A DNA stretch of 64,000 nt. It comes from JAHEEL01 sp963785245. Lineage in GTDB: Bacteria > Actinomycetota > Acidimicrobiia > Spongiisociales > UBA5794. The notes below the pieces were generated by a model that was not told the DNA's origin, did not search any database, and saw only the letters and a list, made by a program, of their open reading frames with translations. The DNA lies in contig CAWAUO010000011.1 of NCBI GenBank assembly GCA_963785245.1, forward strand, positions 248,001-312,000, in the 5' to 3' direction. Shown here in pieces: positions 1 to 8,337 of this stretch; the stretch's first letter is position 1, and every line of letters starts with the position of its first letter. The position numbers and the translations under genes were made by a program.

Positions 1-48
1 CACAAACAGCAGCCAGGAGCGTGGAATAGTTGTCGTTTGCAGCGCCAT
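1..48 (-). CDS. Possible 5' end of a leftward gene (partial)
   Basis: An ATG on the minus strand at 48-46 opens a frame that stays open to the window edge (16 codons, beginning MALQTTTIP). A purine-rich GAGGGG lies about 5 nt upstream as a plausible ribosome binding site. Too short to assign a function. Confidence 0.3.
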   Translation of the reverse strand, partial: MALQTTTIPRSWLLFV

Positions 49-257
49 ACGACCCCTCTGTGACCACCCGAGGTATACCAATGTATCGGCCACACCGACA
101 CCGGGCTTGAGGTCCTCTTGAGCTGGCGTCCACGGCGGGCATGAAGCTTGTTGCAGACGCGATAGGCTTCGCTCGCAACACCGGGGAGCCCATGCGCCGC
201 CTCAACTGAGGACCATCCACCTCCGGGTCAGTGACCCGCCCACGCAAGGGAGTTGCC
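49..257. other. Intergenic region before the ABC-F gene
   Basis: About 210 nt without a convincing gene. It would hold the promoters for the leftward partial gene and for the ABC-F gene. An 8-bp palindrome GGTATACC sits at 72-79, the same octamer that occurs in tandem near the right end of the window. No clear -35/-10 pair seen. Confidence 0.4.
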
Positions 258-1760
258 ATGTCCGCCATCCACGTTTCTCACGTCTCGTTCTCCTATTCAT
301 CTGCCGCCCGCCTTGTCGAAGACGCCTCGTTCAGCCTCGGCCCTGGATGGACCGGTCTCGTCGGGGCGAATGGCTCTGGAAAGACCACCCTCCTCGAACT
401 TCTCGCTGGCACTCACCCGCCGGACCGTGGTGCGGTCTCCTTCGTCCCACGGCGCGCAAAGTCGGTGCTGTGCCAGCAGCGTGTGGACGACCGCACCTCC
501 GAGATCGACTCTCTGGGGTCGTCGTGGGGTCGCGACGCCGTTCGTCTCAGAGCTCGCCTGCGGCTCGAACCGGCCCATCTCGATCGATGGTCAACGCTGT
601 CACCGGGGGAGCGGAAGCGCTGGCAGATCGCAGCTGCACTCTCCCACAGCCCGGACGTGCTCCTCCTCGACGAACCTTCAAACCATCTCGACACCGCCGC
701 TCGTTCGCTCCTGATCGACGTCTTGTCCGACTTCGATGGAGCCGGCATCATCGTGTCCCACGACCGGCAGATCCTTCACTCGCTCACGAAGCGGACGCTC
801 AGAATCCACCGAGGCACGGTCGAACTGTGGAACGGCTCATACGAGACGGCCAAAGACGGCTGGGAGGCCCAATCGAATCTCGTCGCCAGGGAACGCGCCC
901 GATTGAAACGGGAGTTCAAGAAGACCGCGCGCCGGCTTGCTGACCAGCGTCGCGTCGCCCAGGAGAAGGATGCGAAACGCTTGCGGGAGCGGCGCAATGC
1001 CGGCCTGCGGGACCCCGACACGCGAGGAACTGTCGCCACAGGGCGACACGCATCGGGTCAACGGGCAGGAGCCCGCGAGCGGGAAGTCACCCGATCCCAT
1101 CTCGAATCGGTGTCGGAGCAACTCGACGCAACCACCGTCGAACGGAACCATGGCGGAGCGATCGGGATCGCCGGTTCGGTTGCTCCGAAGGAGTTCCTCC
1201 TTCGCCACGATGGTCCGGTGACGATTCCGAACGGCACCGAACTCTTCACCGCCGACGTGGTCGTGCGTCGAGACGACCGGATCCGCATTGCCGGCGAGAA
1301 CGGTGCAGGCAAGACCACCTTGTTGAACGCCCTTCTCCGTTCAGCCGTCATCCCTGCACAGCGGATGCTCGTCCTCCACCAGGAAACGACGAGGGACGAG
1401 TCGGTCGAGTGGCTCCAGGCTGTGCGGACGCTGCCGTCCGAAGACCGCGGCCGGGTACTCTCGCTGGTCTCGCTCCTCGGATCGGATCCGGCAGCCCTCC
1501 TGGCGTCCGACCTGCCATCGCCGGGAGAGGCCAGGAAACTCGCGCTCGCTCTCGGGATGGGAACGGCCACATGGCTGATGGTCCTCGACGAACCGACGAA
1601 CCACCTCGACCTCCCCTCCATCGAACGCCTCGAGTCGGCACTGCTGAGCTACCCGGCGGCCATCGTGGTTGTCACGCACGACGAGGATCTGGCAGCAGCC
1701 GTGACCACGGCCATCTGGACCATCGAACCGCAGACGGGATTGACACAAGCGACTAGTTGA
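258..1760 (+). CDS. ABC-F family ATP-binding protein
   Basis: Cytosolic twin-ATPase protein of about 500 residues with no membrane segment, as in ABC-F ribosome-associated ATPases. The first ABC domain has a Walker A GANGSGKT (about 36-43), signature LSPGE (about 115) and Walker B LLLDEPSNHLD (about 137). A basic Lys/Arg-rich linker follows. The second domain has GENGAGKT (about 345), signature SPGEARK (about 420) and VLDEPTNHLD (about 442). Family members act at the ribosomal E site, either in translation or in protection from antibiotics; the subtype cannot be told here. A GTG at 231 is also open, but the ATG at 258 follows AAGGGAG with good spacing, so it is preferred. Confidence 0.9.
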   Translation: MSAIHVSHVSFSYSSAARLVEDASFSLGPGWTGLVGANGSGKTTLLELLAGTHPPDRGAVSFVPRRAKSVLCQQRVDDRTSEIDSLGSSWGRDAVRLRARLRLEPAHLDRWSTLSPGERKRWQIAAALSHSPDVLLLDEPSNHLDTAARSLLIDVLSDFDGAGIIVSHDRQILHSLTKRTLRIHRGTVELWNGSYETAKDGWEAQSNLVARERARLKREFKKTARRLADQRRVAQEKDAKRLRERRNAGLRDPDTRGTVATGRHASGQRAGAREREVTRSHLESVSEQLDATTVERNHGGAIGIAGSVAPKEFLLRHDGPVTIPNGTELFTADVVVRRDDRIRIAGENGAGKTTLLNALLRSAVIPAQRMLVLHQETTRDESVEWLQAVRTLPSEDRGRVLSLVSLLGSDPAALLASDLPSPGEARKLALALGMGTATWLMVLDEPTNHLDLPSIERLESALLSYPAAIVVVTHDEDLAAAVTTAIWTIEPQTGLTQATS

Positions 1761-1774
1761 CATACGGTTGCACT

Positions 1775-2212
1775 ATGGCGATACCGATCACCGAACTCAG
1801 CCCCTCAGAAGCCGCCGAATCGCTCGCCGCACGCGGCGGGTCGGAGTGGACACGGCAACTCGTCGACGAACTCGATCGGACGATCCGTACGGATCCACTC
1901 GACCGTTTCGTGACACTGTGGGCTCTGTCGAACGCGGCGGCCGCCCGGGTATTCGGCGTGTCACGACAGGCTTTCACGAAGTGGCGGAAGGCCGGCCCAC
2001 CGGCGATCCGCGCCGCGGCTGTCGCTGACCTCGCATCCACAACCGACCTCCTCGATCGATATGTGAAACGCGAACGGATCCCCGCGGTGGTCCGCCGCCC
2101 GGCCGATCGGTTCGGCGGTCGCTCGCTCCTCGACGTTGCGGAGCAGGGTGACACGCACGCGGTCCTCGAACACGTTGCCGCGATGCTCGACCTGCGGCGC
2201 ATCCAGCCGTGA
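1775..2212 (+). CDS. Xre/MbcA/ParS-type antitoxin of a RES toxin-antitoxin pair
   Basis: A 145-residue protein with a predicted helix-turn-helix (AAARVFGVSRQAFTKWRK, about residues 50-67) and a C-terminal segment FGGRSLLDVAEQGD that resembles the DUF2384 antitoxin tail. The stop overlaps the GTG start of the next gene, a RES-domain protein, by 4 nt; antitoxin-then-toxin is the usual order of RES-Xre modules. The antitoxin is expected to bind the toxin and repress the shared promoter. A TTG start at 1757 would overlap the ABC-F stop; the ATG at 1775 is chosen. Confidence 0.82.
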   Translation: MAIPITELSPSEAAESLAARGGSEWTRQLVDELDRTIRTDPLDRFVTLWALSNAAAARVFGVSRQAFTKWRKAGPPAIRAAAVADLASTTDLLDRYVKRERIPAVVRRPADRFGGRSLLDVAEQGDTHAVLEHVAAMLDLRRIQP

Positions 2213-2754
2213 TCGATCCACTTCCAGCCGGATTGCCGGACGGGGCATCCTGGTATCGCGTCGCCGACGCCTCCTGGGACGACCCCCTCGACCCCTCGTT
2301 CGCACAGCGGCGGGGCGGCCGCTGGAATCCCCCGGGTTCGTTTCCGACGCTCTACCTAAGCGGTGATCTCCCTACCGCCCGAGCGCAGATCGAGAGAATG
2401 CTCGACGGGTACCCGGTCGGCCCCGAGGACCTGGATGCTCCGTACGTCCTGGTCACCGTGGCACTCCCCCGGGGCCAGACCGTCGCCGATGCAATCTCCG
2501 ACGAGGGTCTCGAGCGCCTTGGTCTTCCCTCTACGTACCCAATGGCAAAGACCGCTGTGGTCCCACACCCGGTCTGTCAGCCGATTGGGGCCGTCGTTCG
2601 TCTCGCCGGACTGCGGGGCGTCCACGCCCGTTCTGCGGCGACCGCCGACGGTTCAGGCCGCGAACTCGCCTGGTTCCCCGCCCGCCCATCGTCGAAACCC
2701 CGACGCCTGACGGAGGATCGCCCATTCACCGACTGGTGGTACGACCGGGGATAG
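2209..2754 (+). CDS. RES-domain toxin
   Basis: A 181-residue protein whose N-terminal half carries the RES signature: WYRV near residue 16, then GGRWNPPGSFPTLYLS (about 36-51) and an acidic residue in RAQIER. RES toxins degrade cellular NAD+ and are neutralised by the co-encoded Xre antitoxin. It starts with GTG inside the stop of the antitoxin gene (GTGA), so the two are translationally coupled. The domain appears full length, suggesting an intact module; activity is inferred from the family. Confidence 0.85.
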   Translation: MIDPLPAGLPDGASWYRVADASWDDPLDPSFAQRRGGRWNPPGSFPTLYLSGDLPTARAQIERMLDGYPVGPEDLDAPYVLVTVALPRGQTVADAISDEGLERLGLPSTYPMAKTAVVPHPVCQPIGAVVRLAGLRGVHARSAATADGSGRELAWFPARPSSKPRRLTEDRPFTDWWYDRG

Positions 2755-2769
2755 GGGGGCGACACGAGA

Positions 2770-2875
2770 GGCCACATCGTCGCGTGCGAGCCCCCAAAGC
2801 CCCCTCCGCTGCGCTCCGGCCTAGCGGCTGGTGCTCGCTCCTCCCCCACTTCGTGGGAGAGGCGAAGACCGGGGG
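2770..2875 (+). repeat. Dispersed intergenic repeat, copy A
   Basis: This stretch is matched in inverted orientation by 42966-43068. A 33-nt core (2795-2827) is identical in both copies. The right end forms a hairpin around CTCCCCCACTTCGTGGGAGAG. It lies between the convergent ends of the RES toxin gene and nfo, so it may also act as a bidirectional terminator. Confidence 0.75.
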
Positions 2876-2878
2876 CTT

Positions 2879-3646
2879 CTAGAGCCGCTCTCTCAGCCAC
2901 GCGATATCTGCGGCCTGGTCTTCGAGTTCGCCGGGGGTCTCTACGACGATGGGGGCGTTGGCGTCGCGGATGACGCCGATGAGGAGGTCTTCGGGGATCT
3001 CACCCTTGCCGAGGTTGGCATGGCGGTCCCGGTGGCTGTCGAACGGGTCCCGGGAGTCGTTTCCGTGAACGAGCGCGATCCCACCGGCATGGCGGGTAAT
3101 CCTCTCGACGGCGGTCGTCAGATCCGCACCGGCGGCCCAGGTGTGGCAGGTGTCGAGGCACACGCCAACATTGAAGTCGCCGATCGCCGTCCACAGGGGT
3201 CCGTAGTTGTCGAGGTTCTGCATCACCGTGTTGCCGCTGCCTGCGGTGTTCTCCACCAGGACCGGCACGGTGACCTCGAACGAGTCCAGGGCCTTGAACC
3301 AGCGTTCGAAGCCGACCTCGACCTCTTCGTCGGCCCCGACGCTTCCCCCGTGCACGATCACACCCTTGGCCCCGATCAGGTCGGCCGCTTCGACGGTCTG
3401 CGCCAGCATCTTGCGTGAAGGAATACGCACCCGATTGTTCGGCGAGGCAAGGTTGAGGAGATAGGGAGCATGCACGTAGAAATCGACCGGAGACTCCCGA
3501 AGAGCCTCCGCGTCAGCGCGCGGGGCCGGCTTCTTCCACGATTGTGGGTTGGAGACGAATATCTGAACCACGTCGGCACCACGGGCCGCCGCTTCTTCGA
3601 GTGGTTTCGTCGCGGAGACATGGGCTCCGATCTTCAGGTCAGTCAT
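2879..3646 (-). CDS. nfo: Deoxyribonuclease IV (AP endonuclease IV)
   Basis: A 255-residue TIM-barrel endonuclease that cuts DNA 5' to abasic sites in base excision repair. Family motifs are present in order: GAHVS at the N terminus, YVHAPYLLNLASP, VIVHGGS, VLVENTAG, CLDTCHTWAAG, VHGNDSRDPFDSHRDRH and VVETPGE, supplying the His, Glu and Asp ligands of the trinuclear zinc site. Its start overlaps the end of the upstream membrane-protein gene by 8 nt, so pyrE, that gene and nfo look like one leftward operon. Confidence 0.93.
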   Translation of the reverse strand: MTDLKIGAHVSATKPLEEAAARGADVVQIFVSNPQSWKKPAPRADAEALRESPVDFYVHAPYLLNLASPNNRVRIPSRKMLAQTVEAADLIGAKGVIVHGGSVGADEEVEVGFERWFKALDSFEVTVPVLVENTAGSGNTVMQNLDNYGPLWTAIGDFNVGVCLDTCHTWAAGADLTTAVERITRHAGGIALVHGNDSRDPFDSHRDRHANLGKGEIPEDLLIGVIRDANAPIVVETPGELEDQAADIAWLRERL

Positions 3647-4391
3647 CGGTGATCTCCTCGGGATCGGATTCGACGGAAGGGCCAGCGTCGTCAGATGGTT
3701 CGTCCGGTTCGGCAGCCGCAGTCACAATCCCGACCGGATCAGGAACTGTCTCATCGGTGGCGGCCACCTCGGGGGTTGAAGCCTCGAGTGCGGCGGGCGG
3801 CGGAGGCGGTTCAGGCGCACGAGCCGCCGGGTCCGGGAAGTTGTGGGCGTGCTCCATGGCGATCTCTGCGTGGATGACCATCTCGCCGATCGGAGTCTCC
3901 CACCCGTCAGCCTCCACCACCAGGCGATTCCCCTGCCACGTTGCGCCCCACGGTTCGGCGGGCAGGCCCGCGGGATCCAGTACGTCGATCACGAACACGT
4001 CGCGGTCGTGCCCGCCGTCCGGATCTGCGACTGCGGCCGACGAGACTGCATCGATCGCATTCCATGGAAGGAACACCGGTTCCTCGCCCGGAGGTCCAAC
4101 GGTGAGGACCATTCCATCCTCGCGGAGCACGAGAACCGGCGATCTCCGGATGAGCGACGTGACGGCGTAGCCGAAGAGTCCCCCGCCGCCGACGATGAGA
4201 AACGCTCCCCAGGTGTAGTCGGCCCGACGCTGGTTCCTCCCCTTCGATGTGATCTCGTCGTTGTACGTGTCGGGAGGCGTCGAAAGCCAATGACCCCACA
4301 TGATGTCGACGGCACCGAGCATGAGGAACAGGCCGACGAGACCGATGAGGAAGAGGCGGACCGGAGAGCGGTCGATACGCAGCAAGGTCAT
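3639..4391 (-). CDS. Membrane protein with Pro/Ala/Glu-rich tail, unknown function
   Basis: A 250-residue protein. A hydrophobic segment at about 12-32 and a second at about 65-85 are likely membrane spans. A PH-like middle region follows (RRSPVLVLREDGMVLTVG), then a low-complexity acidic tail rich in Pro, Ala and Glu. The ATG overlaps the pyrE stop in an ATGA junction, which fixes the start although the frame stays open much farther upstream. No family recognised with confidence. Confidence 0.75.
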   Translation of the reverse strand: MTLLRIDRSPVRLFLIGLVGLFLMLGAVDIMWGHWLSTPPDTYNDEITSKGRNQRRADYTWGAFLIVGGGGLFGYAVTSLIRRSPVLVLREDGMVLTVGPPGEEPVFLPWNAIDAVSSAAVADPDGGHDRDVFVIDVLDPAGLPAEPWGATWQGNRLVVEADGWETPIGEMVIHAEIAMEHAHNFPDPAARAPEPPPPPAALEASTPEVAATDETVPDPVGIVTAAAEPDEPSDDAGPSVESDPEEITDD

Positions 4392-4990
4392 TCGGTCACT
4401 CCAAGGTCGGCTGGTGTGATGAGGGCGACATAGGGAATGCCAACCGCATCGACCTTGGCCGCTGCGCTGCCGGCGCTCCGATCGACGAGCGTGATCACCT
4501 GGGCAATCCTGATCCCCGCCTCCGTCAACGCCTCGATGGCTTCGAACACTGCCGATCCTGTCGTCGTGGTGTCTTCGAGGACCGCGACAACATCGTCCTC
4601 CCCGACCGGCCCCACAATACGGCCGCCCACGCCGTGACTCTTTGCTTCCTTGCGGACCGAGAACGACTTGAGGGACCGCCCTCCCGCGGCGGAGGCGATC
4701 GCCGTCGCGACGGCGATGGGGTCCGCTCCCATGGTCAGACCACCGACCGCTGTGACCTCCCGGTCGAGGACGTCGGCGACGGCCTGTCCCACGAGAACCG
4801 CTCCGTCTCCGTCGAAGGTGGTCTGCCGGGCATCGATGTACCAATCGGACGTCGCTCCGGACCGCAGCGTGAACGGCCCGTCGGTGCGGACGGCGTATTC
4901 GCGCAGGTGAGATGCCAGGCGCTGTTGCGAAGTGGTTCTGGGGTTCAAGAAGAAATCCGGAAAAGTACTCAAGGAATGTTCGGGCTCCAC
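4388..4990 (-). CDS. pyrE: Orotate phosphoribosyltransferase
   Basis: A 200-residue type I phosphoribosyltransferase that joins orotate to PRPP to give orotidine monophosphate in pyrimidine synthesis. The PRPP-binding motif reads AVLEDTTTTGSAV (about 135-147), and GADPIAVATAIA and KSHGVGG match the family loop and substrate regions. The start is GTG at 4990. It is the first gene of a three-gene leftward group with the membrane protein and nfo. Confidence 0.9.
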   Translation of the reverse strand: MEPEHSLSTFPDFFLNPRTTSQQRLASHLREYAVRTDGPFTLRSGATSDWYIDARQTTFDGDGAVLVGQAVADVLDREVTAVGGLTMGADPIAVATAIASAAGGRSLKSFSVRKEAKSHGVGGRIVGPVGEDDVVAVLEDTTTTGSAVFEAIEALTEAGIRIAQVITLVDRSAGSAAAKVDAVGIPYVALITPADLGVTE

Positions 4991-5038
4991 CGATACGTTA
5001 ATCAGACAGGATGCCTTCCAACCTCCCGTCTAAGCCCG

Positions 5039-5069
5039 AACCGAGGCCGCCGCAAGGCGGCCTTCGGTT
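5039..5069. terminator. Strong GC-rich hairpin
   Basis: An inverted repeat AACCGAGGCCGCC-GCAA-GGCGGCCTTCGGTT with one mismatch in the stem and a GCAA tetraloop. No U-tract follows. It lies in the non-coding stretch just upstream of pyrE. Confidence 0.6.
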
Positions 5070-5179
5070 CGTCCTGAGCCTGTTCTTCTTTGCCACCAAG
5101 GGCTCTCCGCCGTCTTCGACCCTATGACGCCAAGGCGCCGTGCCTACCCCTGCGCGTCGGGTCGATCCATGATCTCTGA

Positions 5180-5497
5180 CACGTTTTCCTACGAGTCGCA
5201 AGTCGGAAGCCGGTCGAGCGGTGGCCGCGAGAGATCTCATGGGACGGCGAGCTCGCGGATGTCACCAAAGCCGTCAACGCCTCCAACGCCTGGCTCCGGC
5301 GCTCGCCGATACCCGAACTCCTCCTATGGGCGAAACCCGGGATGATCGTCCGAGGGGAGAAGGCGGCACGCCAGGTCGCGGCCATGTTTCCGAACACCAA
5401 GACCGCCTTCGCCGGGAGGGGCCGGCACGACATCCAAGAGGATCAACCAGACGCCATCGGGGAAGAGCTCTCCGTTTGGCTCGGCCGGATGGCCTGA
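5180..5497 (+). pseudogene. Haloalkane dehalogenase C-terminal remnant
   Basis: After an in-frame TGA at 5177, the plus strand reads about 105 codons that resemble the C-terminal third of haloalkane dehalogenases (alpha/beta hydrolases that hydrolyse carbon-halogen bonds). Recognisable pieces are RWPREI, DGELADV, PELLLWAKPGMIV and RGRHDIQEDQPDAIGEELS, the last holding the catalytic His. The cap domain and the N-terminal part with the nucleophile Asp are absent upstream, and no good start codon precedes the match. It is therefore a truncated, presumably dead copy left between pyrE and the phosphatase gene. Confidence 0.75.
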
Positions 5498-5519
5498 GGC
5501 CCGGCCTATCGTCCGCAGC

Positions 5520-6218
5520 ATGGAATTGATCTTCATCCGGCACGGTGAACCAGACTGGACCGGCGACGAGTCGACGCTTCGCGATCCGCCCCTGACGGTA
5601 CGCGGCCATCAGCAGGCCGAACTCGCTGCCGAGCGACTCGCTGCCGCTCCCGACGTGCCAACGGACCTTGTGGTCTCCCCCGCTCTTCGATCACAAGAGA
5701 CCGCCCGCCCCGTCGCAGCCCGGACCGGACTCACCATTCACACCGTCGACGATCTCCTCGAATTGGGAATGCCGAGCCGAGCCGGACTCACCGAAGAGGA
5801 GGGCCAGCAACTCCAGGCCGATTCCTTCAACCGACGACCGCCTCAATGGTGGGACGGACTGGAAGGCGGTGAGACCTTCGCTCACTTCCACACTCGCGTG
5901 ACCGGCGCCCTCGAGGGCATACTCGCCGACCGCGGTATCCGGCCGGATGCCGAACACGAACGTTTGTGGTCGATCGACGACCCCGATCGGAGCATCATCA
6001 TCGTCGCCCACGGCGGCACCAACGCCGTCGCGATCGGGTCCCTCCTCGGCGCCGCGCCCGCACCCTGGGAGTGGCGACGCTTCACCTCCAACCACGCTTC
6101 GGTCACCCGCCTCCGCGCGATGGAGTTCTCGGGTGGGTTCGTCTGGGCGCTGCAGGCCTTCAACGACCAGGAGCACCTGCCGGTCGACCTCCGGACGCGG
6201 AAGCGCTACTTGCCGTAG
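5520..6218 (+). CDS. Histidine phosphatase family protein (phosphoglycerate mutase-like)
   Basis: A 232-residue protein starting MELIFIRHGEPDW; the RHGE motif carries the phospho-accepting His (residue 8). A second conserved region, VVSPALRSQETA (about 55-66), and the later IIVAHGGTNAV (about 161-171) supply the Arg and second His of the family. It should be a cytosolic phosphatase or mutase acting on a small phosphorylated substrate; which one cannot be read. Its last 13 nt overlap the end of the convergent prenyltransferase gene. Confidence 0.87.
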   Translation: MELIFIRHGEPDWTGDESTLRDPPLTVRGHQQAELAAERLAAAPDVPTDLVVSPALRSQETARPVAARTGLTIHTVDDLLELGMPSRAGLTEEEGQQLQADSFNRRPPQWWDGLEGGETFAHFHTRVTGALEGILADRGIRPDAEHERLWSIDDPDRSIIIVAHGGTNAVAIGSLLGAAPAPWEWRRFTSNHASVTRLRAMEFSGGFVWALQAFNDQEHLPVDLRTRKRYLP

Positions 6219-6982
6219 CGGCGGGTTCGCCGGGTGAAGTCGCGCAGTGCCCGCAGGAAGTCGATGTGGCGAAACGCCGGCCAGTAGACATCGACAAACG
6301 CGTACTCGGCATACGCCGACTGCCACAGGAGGAACCCGGACAGACGTGCCTCGCCAGACGTGCGGATCACGAGATCCGGATCAGGCAGATCGGCGGTGTA
6401 GAGATTCGCGGCGATGCCGTCCGCGTCGATCCGGCTGGCGACGTCGTCCGTCCCATCCGTCGCCAGCTTCGCAACAAGGTCCTTCACCGCGTCAACGATC
6501 TCCTGCCGACCACCGTACGCCAGGGCGATCGTCACCCGCCGGTCGCCATATGGCATCCGTTCCTCGAGGCGTTTCGCAGACTTCTGGAGATCCGGCGGCA
6601 GTAGATCCAGGCTCCCGATGAATCGAACGCCGACATTCGCTCCCCTCAGTGCGTTTGGAATCTCTTCGAAGAGTTCCATGAGGACTTCGTAGTACGGGAT
6701 GAGCTCCTCATCGGGTCGAGCAAGGTTCTCCTTCGAGAGCAGCCAGCAGGTGACGGCCGGGATCTCGAGATCGGCCGACCAATGGAGGAACTCGACGAAC
6801 TTCGTCATGCCGACCCGGTACGAAGCCTGATAGTCGGGAAGGCCCTCGCTGCGCGCATAGCGGCGGTGGCCATCATGAATGACCCCGATGTGGCGCGGGA
6901 GACGATCACGGTCCAGGGTCGCGAGCAACCGGTTCCCGTAGAACCGGTAGAGCGGACGGGTCGCAGTCTCACGAACTCCCAT
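6206..6982 (-). CDS. uppS: cis-Prenyltransferase (isoprenyl / undecaprenyl diphosphate synthase family)
   Basis: A 258-residue enzyme that extends allylic diphosphates with isopentenyl diphosphate in Z configuration. The catalytic region reads GVIHDGHRRYARSEG, where most relatives have MDGNGRWA, so the Asp is kept but neighbours differ. The C-terminal signature LVIRTSGEARLSGFLLWQ is intact. The divergence near the catalytic Asp leaves open a shorter-chain product rather than undecaprenyl diphosphate. The frame is open far upstream; the ATG at 6982 (MGVRE) is preferred by length. The 3' end overlaps the convergent phosphatase gene. Confidence 0.87.
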   Translation of the reverse strand: MGVRETATRPLYRFYGNRLLATLDRDRLPRHIGVIHDGHRRYARSEGLPDYQASYRVGMTKFVEFLHWSADLEIPAVTCWLLSKENLARPDEELIPYYEVLMELFEEIPNALRGANVGVRFIGSLDLLPPDLQKSAKRLEERMPYGDRRVTIALAYGGRQEIVDAVKDLVAKLATDGTDDVASRIDADGIAANLYTADLPDPDLVIRTSGEARLSGFLLWQSAYAEYAFVDVYWPAFRHIDFLRALRDFTRRTRRYGK

Positions 6983-7072
6983 GTGGAACCCATGGTAGGG
7001 GTCGGAGAGCACTGCACACTGGGAACCCACCCGTGCCAACATGGGACTCCGAGAGGGAGAGGAGGCCGCATC

Positions 7073-7471
7073 GTGGCCATGTCCGAGGAGCACAAGGCAG
7101 CACTTGCCATGGGTCGTCGCGAGTCCAAGGCGATCAAGGCGTATCTGGTGGCGATCTCCATCCCGAGACGGCGCGGTCGTCCTCTCACCCCGGAAGTACT
7201 GGAGGCCAAGATCGAGACGCTCGACCGGCGCATCCTCGAAGAAACGGACGTGCTGGCTCGCGTCGACCTCTTCCAGGCACGCATCGATGCCCAGGAGGCC
7301 CTCGACCACATAGCGGCGGTCGTCGACCTCGATGCCCTCGAAGCCGGATTCATCGAATACGCCAACTCCTATTCGGTCCGCAAGGGCATCTCCTGGCCCG
7401 CATGGCGTGAAGCAGGTGTCTCGGCCGATGTGCTGAAGGCCGCCGGCGTCAGGCGGACCCGGAGAAACTGA
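7073..7471 (+). CDS. Conserved actinobacterial protein of unknown function
   Basis: A 132-residue, largely helical soluble protein. It opens with MSEEHKAALAMGRRES, has a basic turn PRRRGRPLTPEVLEAK, a helical repeat-like middle and ends KGISWPAWREAGVSADVLKAAGV. I recognise the pattern from other Actinomycetota, with no known function. The GTG at 7073 lies 7 nt after GGAGG and is favoured over the ATG at 7079. It is divergent from the prenyltransferase gene. Confidence 0.75.
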   Translation: MAMSEEHKAALAMGRRESKAIKAYLVAISIPRRRGRPLTPEVLEAKIETLDRRILEETDVLARVDLFQARIDAQEALDHIAAVVDLDALEAGFIEYANSYSVRKGISWPAWREAGVSADVLKAAGVRRTRRN

Positions 7472-7560
7472 CCGGAAGCAACTCCGGTCCGTCGATGTCC
7501 CATCGGCCGGAACGCGATCAAGGCCTTGTGTTGCCTGGTTCGGGCGGTAGCCTCAGAAGC

Positions 7561-8235
7561 ATGACCCTGCCCGTCCCCCGGTGGACTCTCGGGAAGATGC
7601 AGAACCCGGTGCGTGGATTCCTCCACGGCACCGCAGCCGCTGCCGGACTCGTTGGAACCGTATTCCTTCTCTTCCAGGCTCCGAACTGGCCCGTGCGATC
7701 TGCCGTGCTGGTCTTCGGCCTCGCCATGATGGCGCTCTTCACCACGAGTTCGCTCTACCACTCGATCCCCTGGCGTGACCGGTGGAAGAAGCGGATGCAG
7801 CGCATGGATCACTCGATGATTTACGTCCTCATCGCCGGCACCTACACACCGGTTGCTGCGATCGTGCTCGACTCGCCCTGGAACTGGATCGTCCTCTCCA
7901 TGGTGTGGGGGATCACCATCGGCGGGGTCGTTCAGAAGGGCCTCTTCCCGAAGGTCCCCGGATGGATCTCGGTGATGATGTCCACGATCCTCGGCTGGCT
8001 CGGCGTCTTCTTCTTCTGGCCCATGATCCAACGCCTCGGCTGGCTCCCTGTCGGGTTCGTTCTGGCCGGCGGCGTGCTCTACACCGTGGGCATGGTCTTC
8101 CTCGTCACTAATCGACCGCGGCTGTGGCCACGGGTGTTCTCGTACCACGAGGTATTCCACATCATGGTGGTGTCTGCGACAGCGCTGCATTTCCTGGTGA
8201 TCTGGCGGTACGTGGTGCCGCTGGGAGCGGCGTAG
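7561..8235 (+). CDS. Hemolysin III family membrane protein (PAQR/YqfA-like)
   Basis: A 224-residue protein with seven predicted membrane spans. Conserved HlyIII/PAQR residues are visible: SSLYHSIPW (about 61-69), RMDHSMIYVLIAGTYTP (about 81-97) and the late HEVFHIMVV (about 197-205), which together give the putative metal-binding Ser/His/Asp set. Bacterial members are thought to be membrane hydrolases or stress-related proteins; the role here is not established. The ATG at 7561 gives the family's usual length. Confidence 0.88.
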   Translation: MTLPVPRWTLGKMQNPVRGFLHGTAAAAGLVGTVFLLFQAPNWPVRSAVLVFGLAMMALFTTSSLYHSIPWRDRWKKRMQRMDHSMIYVLIAGTYTPVAAIVLDSPWNWIVLSMVWGITIGGVVQKGLFPKVPGWISVMMSTILGWLGVFFFWPMIQRLGWLPVGFVLAGGVLYTVGMVFLVTNRPRLWPRVFSYHEVFHIMVVSATALHFLVIWRYVVPLGAA

Positions 8236-8258
8236 CCAGTCGCCAGTCGCCAGTCGCC
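8236..8258 (+). repeat. Tandem AGTCGCC microrepeat
   Basis: Three tandem copies of a 7-nt unit (CCAGTCG/AGTCGCC) begin directly after the HlyIII stop codon. Related arrays lie after two other stop codons in the window (28993-29023 and 57979-57996). Confidence 0.8.
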
Positions 8259-8337
8259 GAACACGGTTGGCCGGTGGAGATGGTTGGGTCCCGCTCCACG
8301 AACTCGAGAGACCCCCTCCGTCCCCCGCTGCGTCTCG

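Noticed and set aside
1757..1785. TTGACA at 1757 as a promoter for the toxin-antitoxin pair
   Set aside because: A -10 box at normal spacing would fall inside the first codons of the antitoxin, and no good TATAAT-like sequence is there.
4392..4844. Upstream extension of the membrane-protein frame
   Set aside because: It runs through pyrE in another frame; the ATGA junction at 4391 sets the start.
5274..5609. 111-codon minus-strand frame
   Set aside because: Antisense to the dehalogenase remnant and the start of the phosphatase gene.
8236..8258. CRISPR-like array
   Set aside because: The unit is only 7 nt, tandem without spacers, and no cas genes are present.
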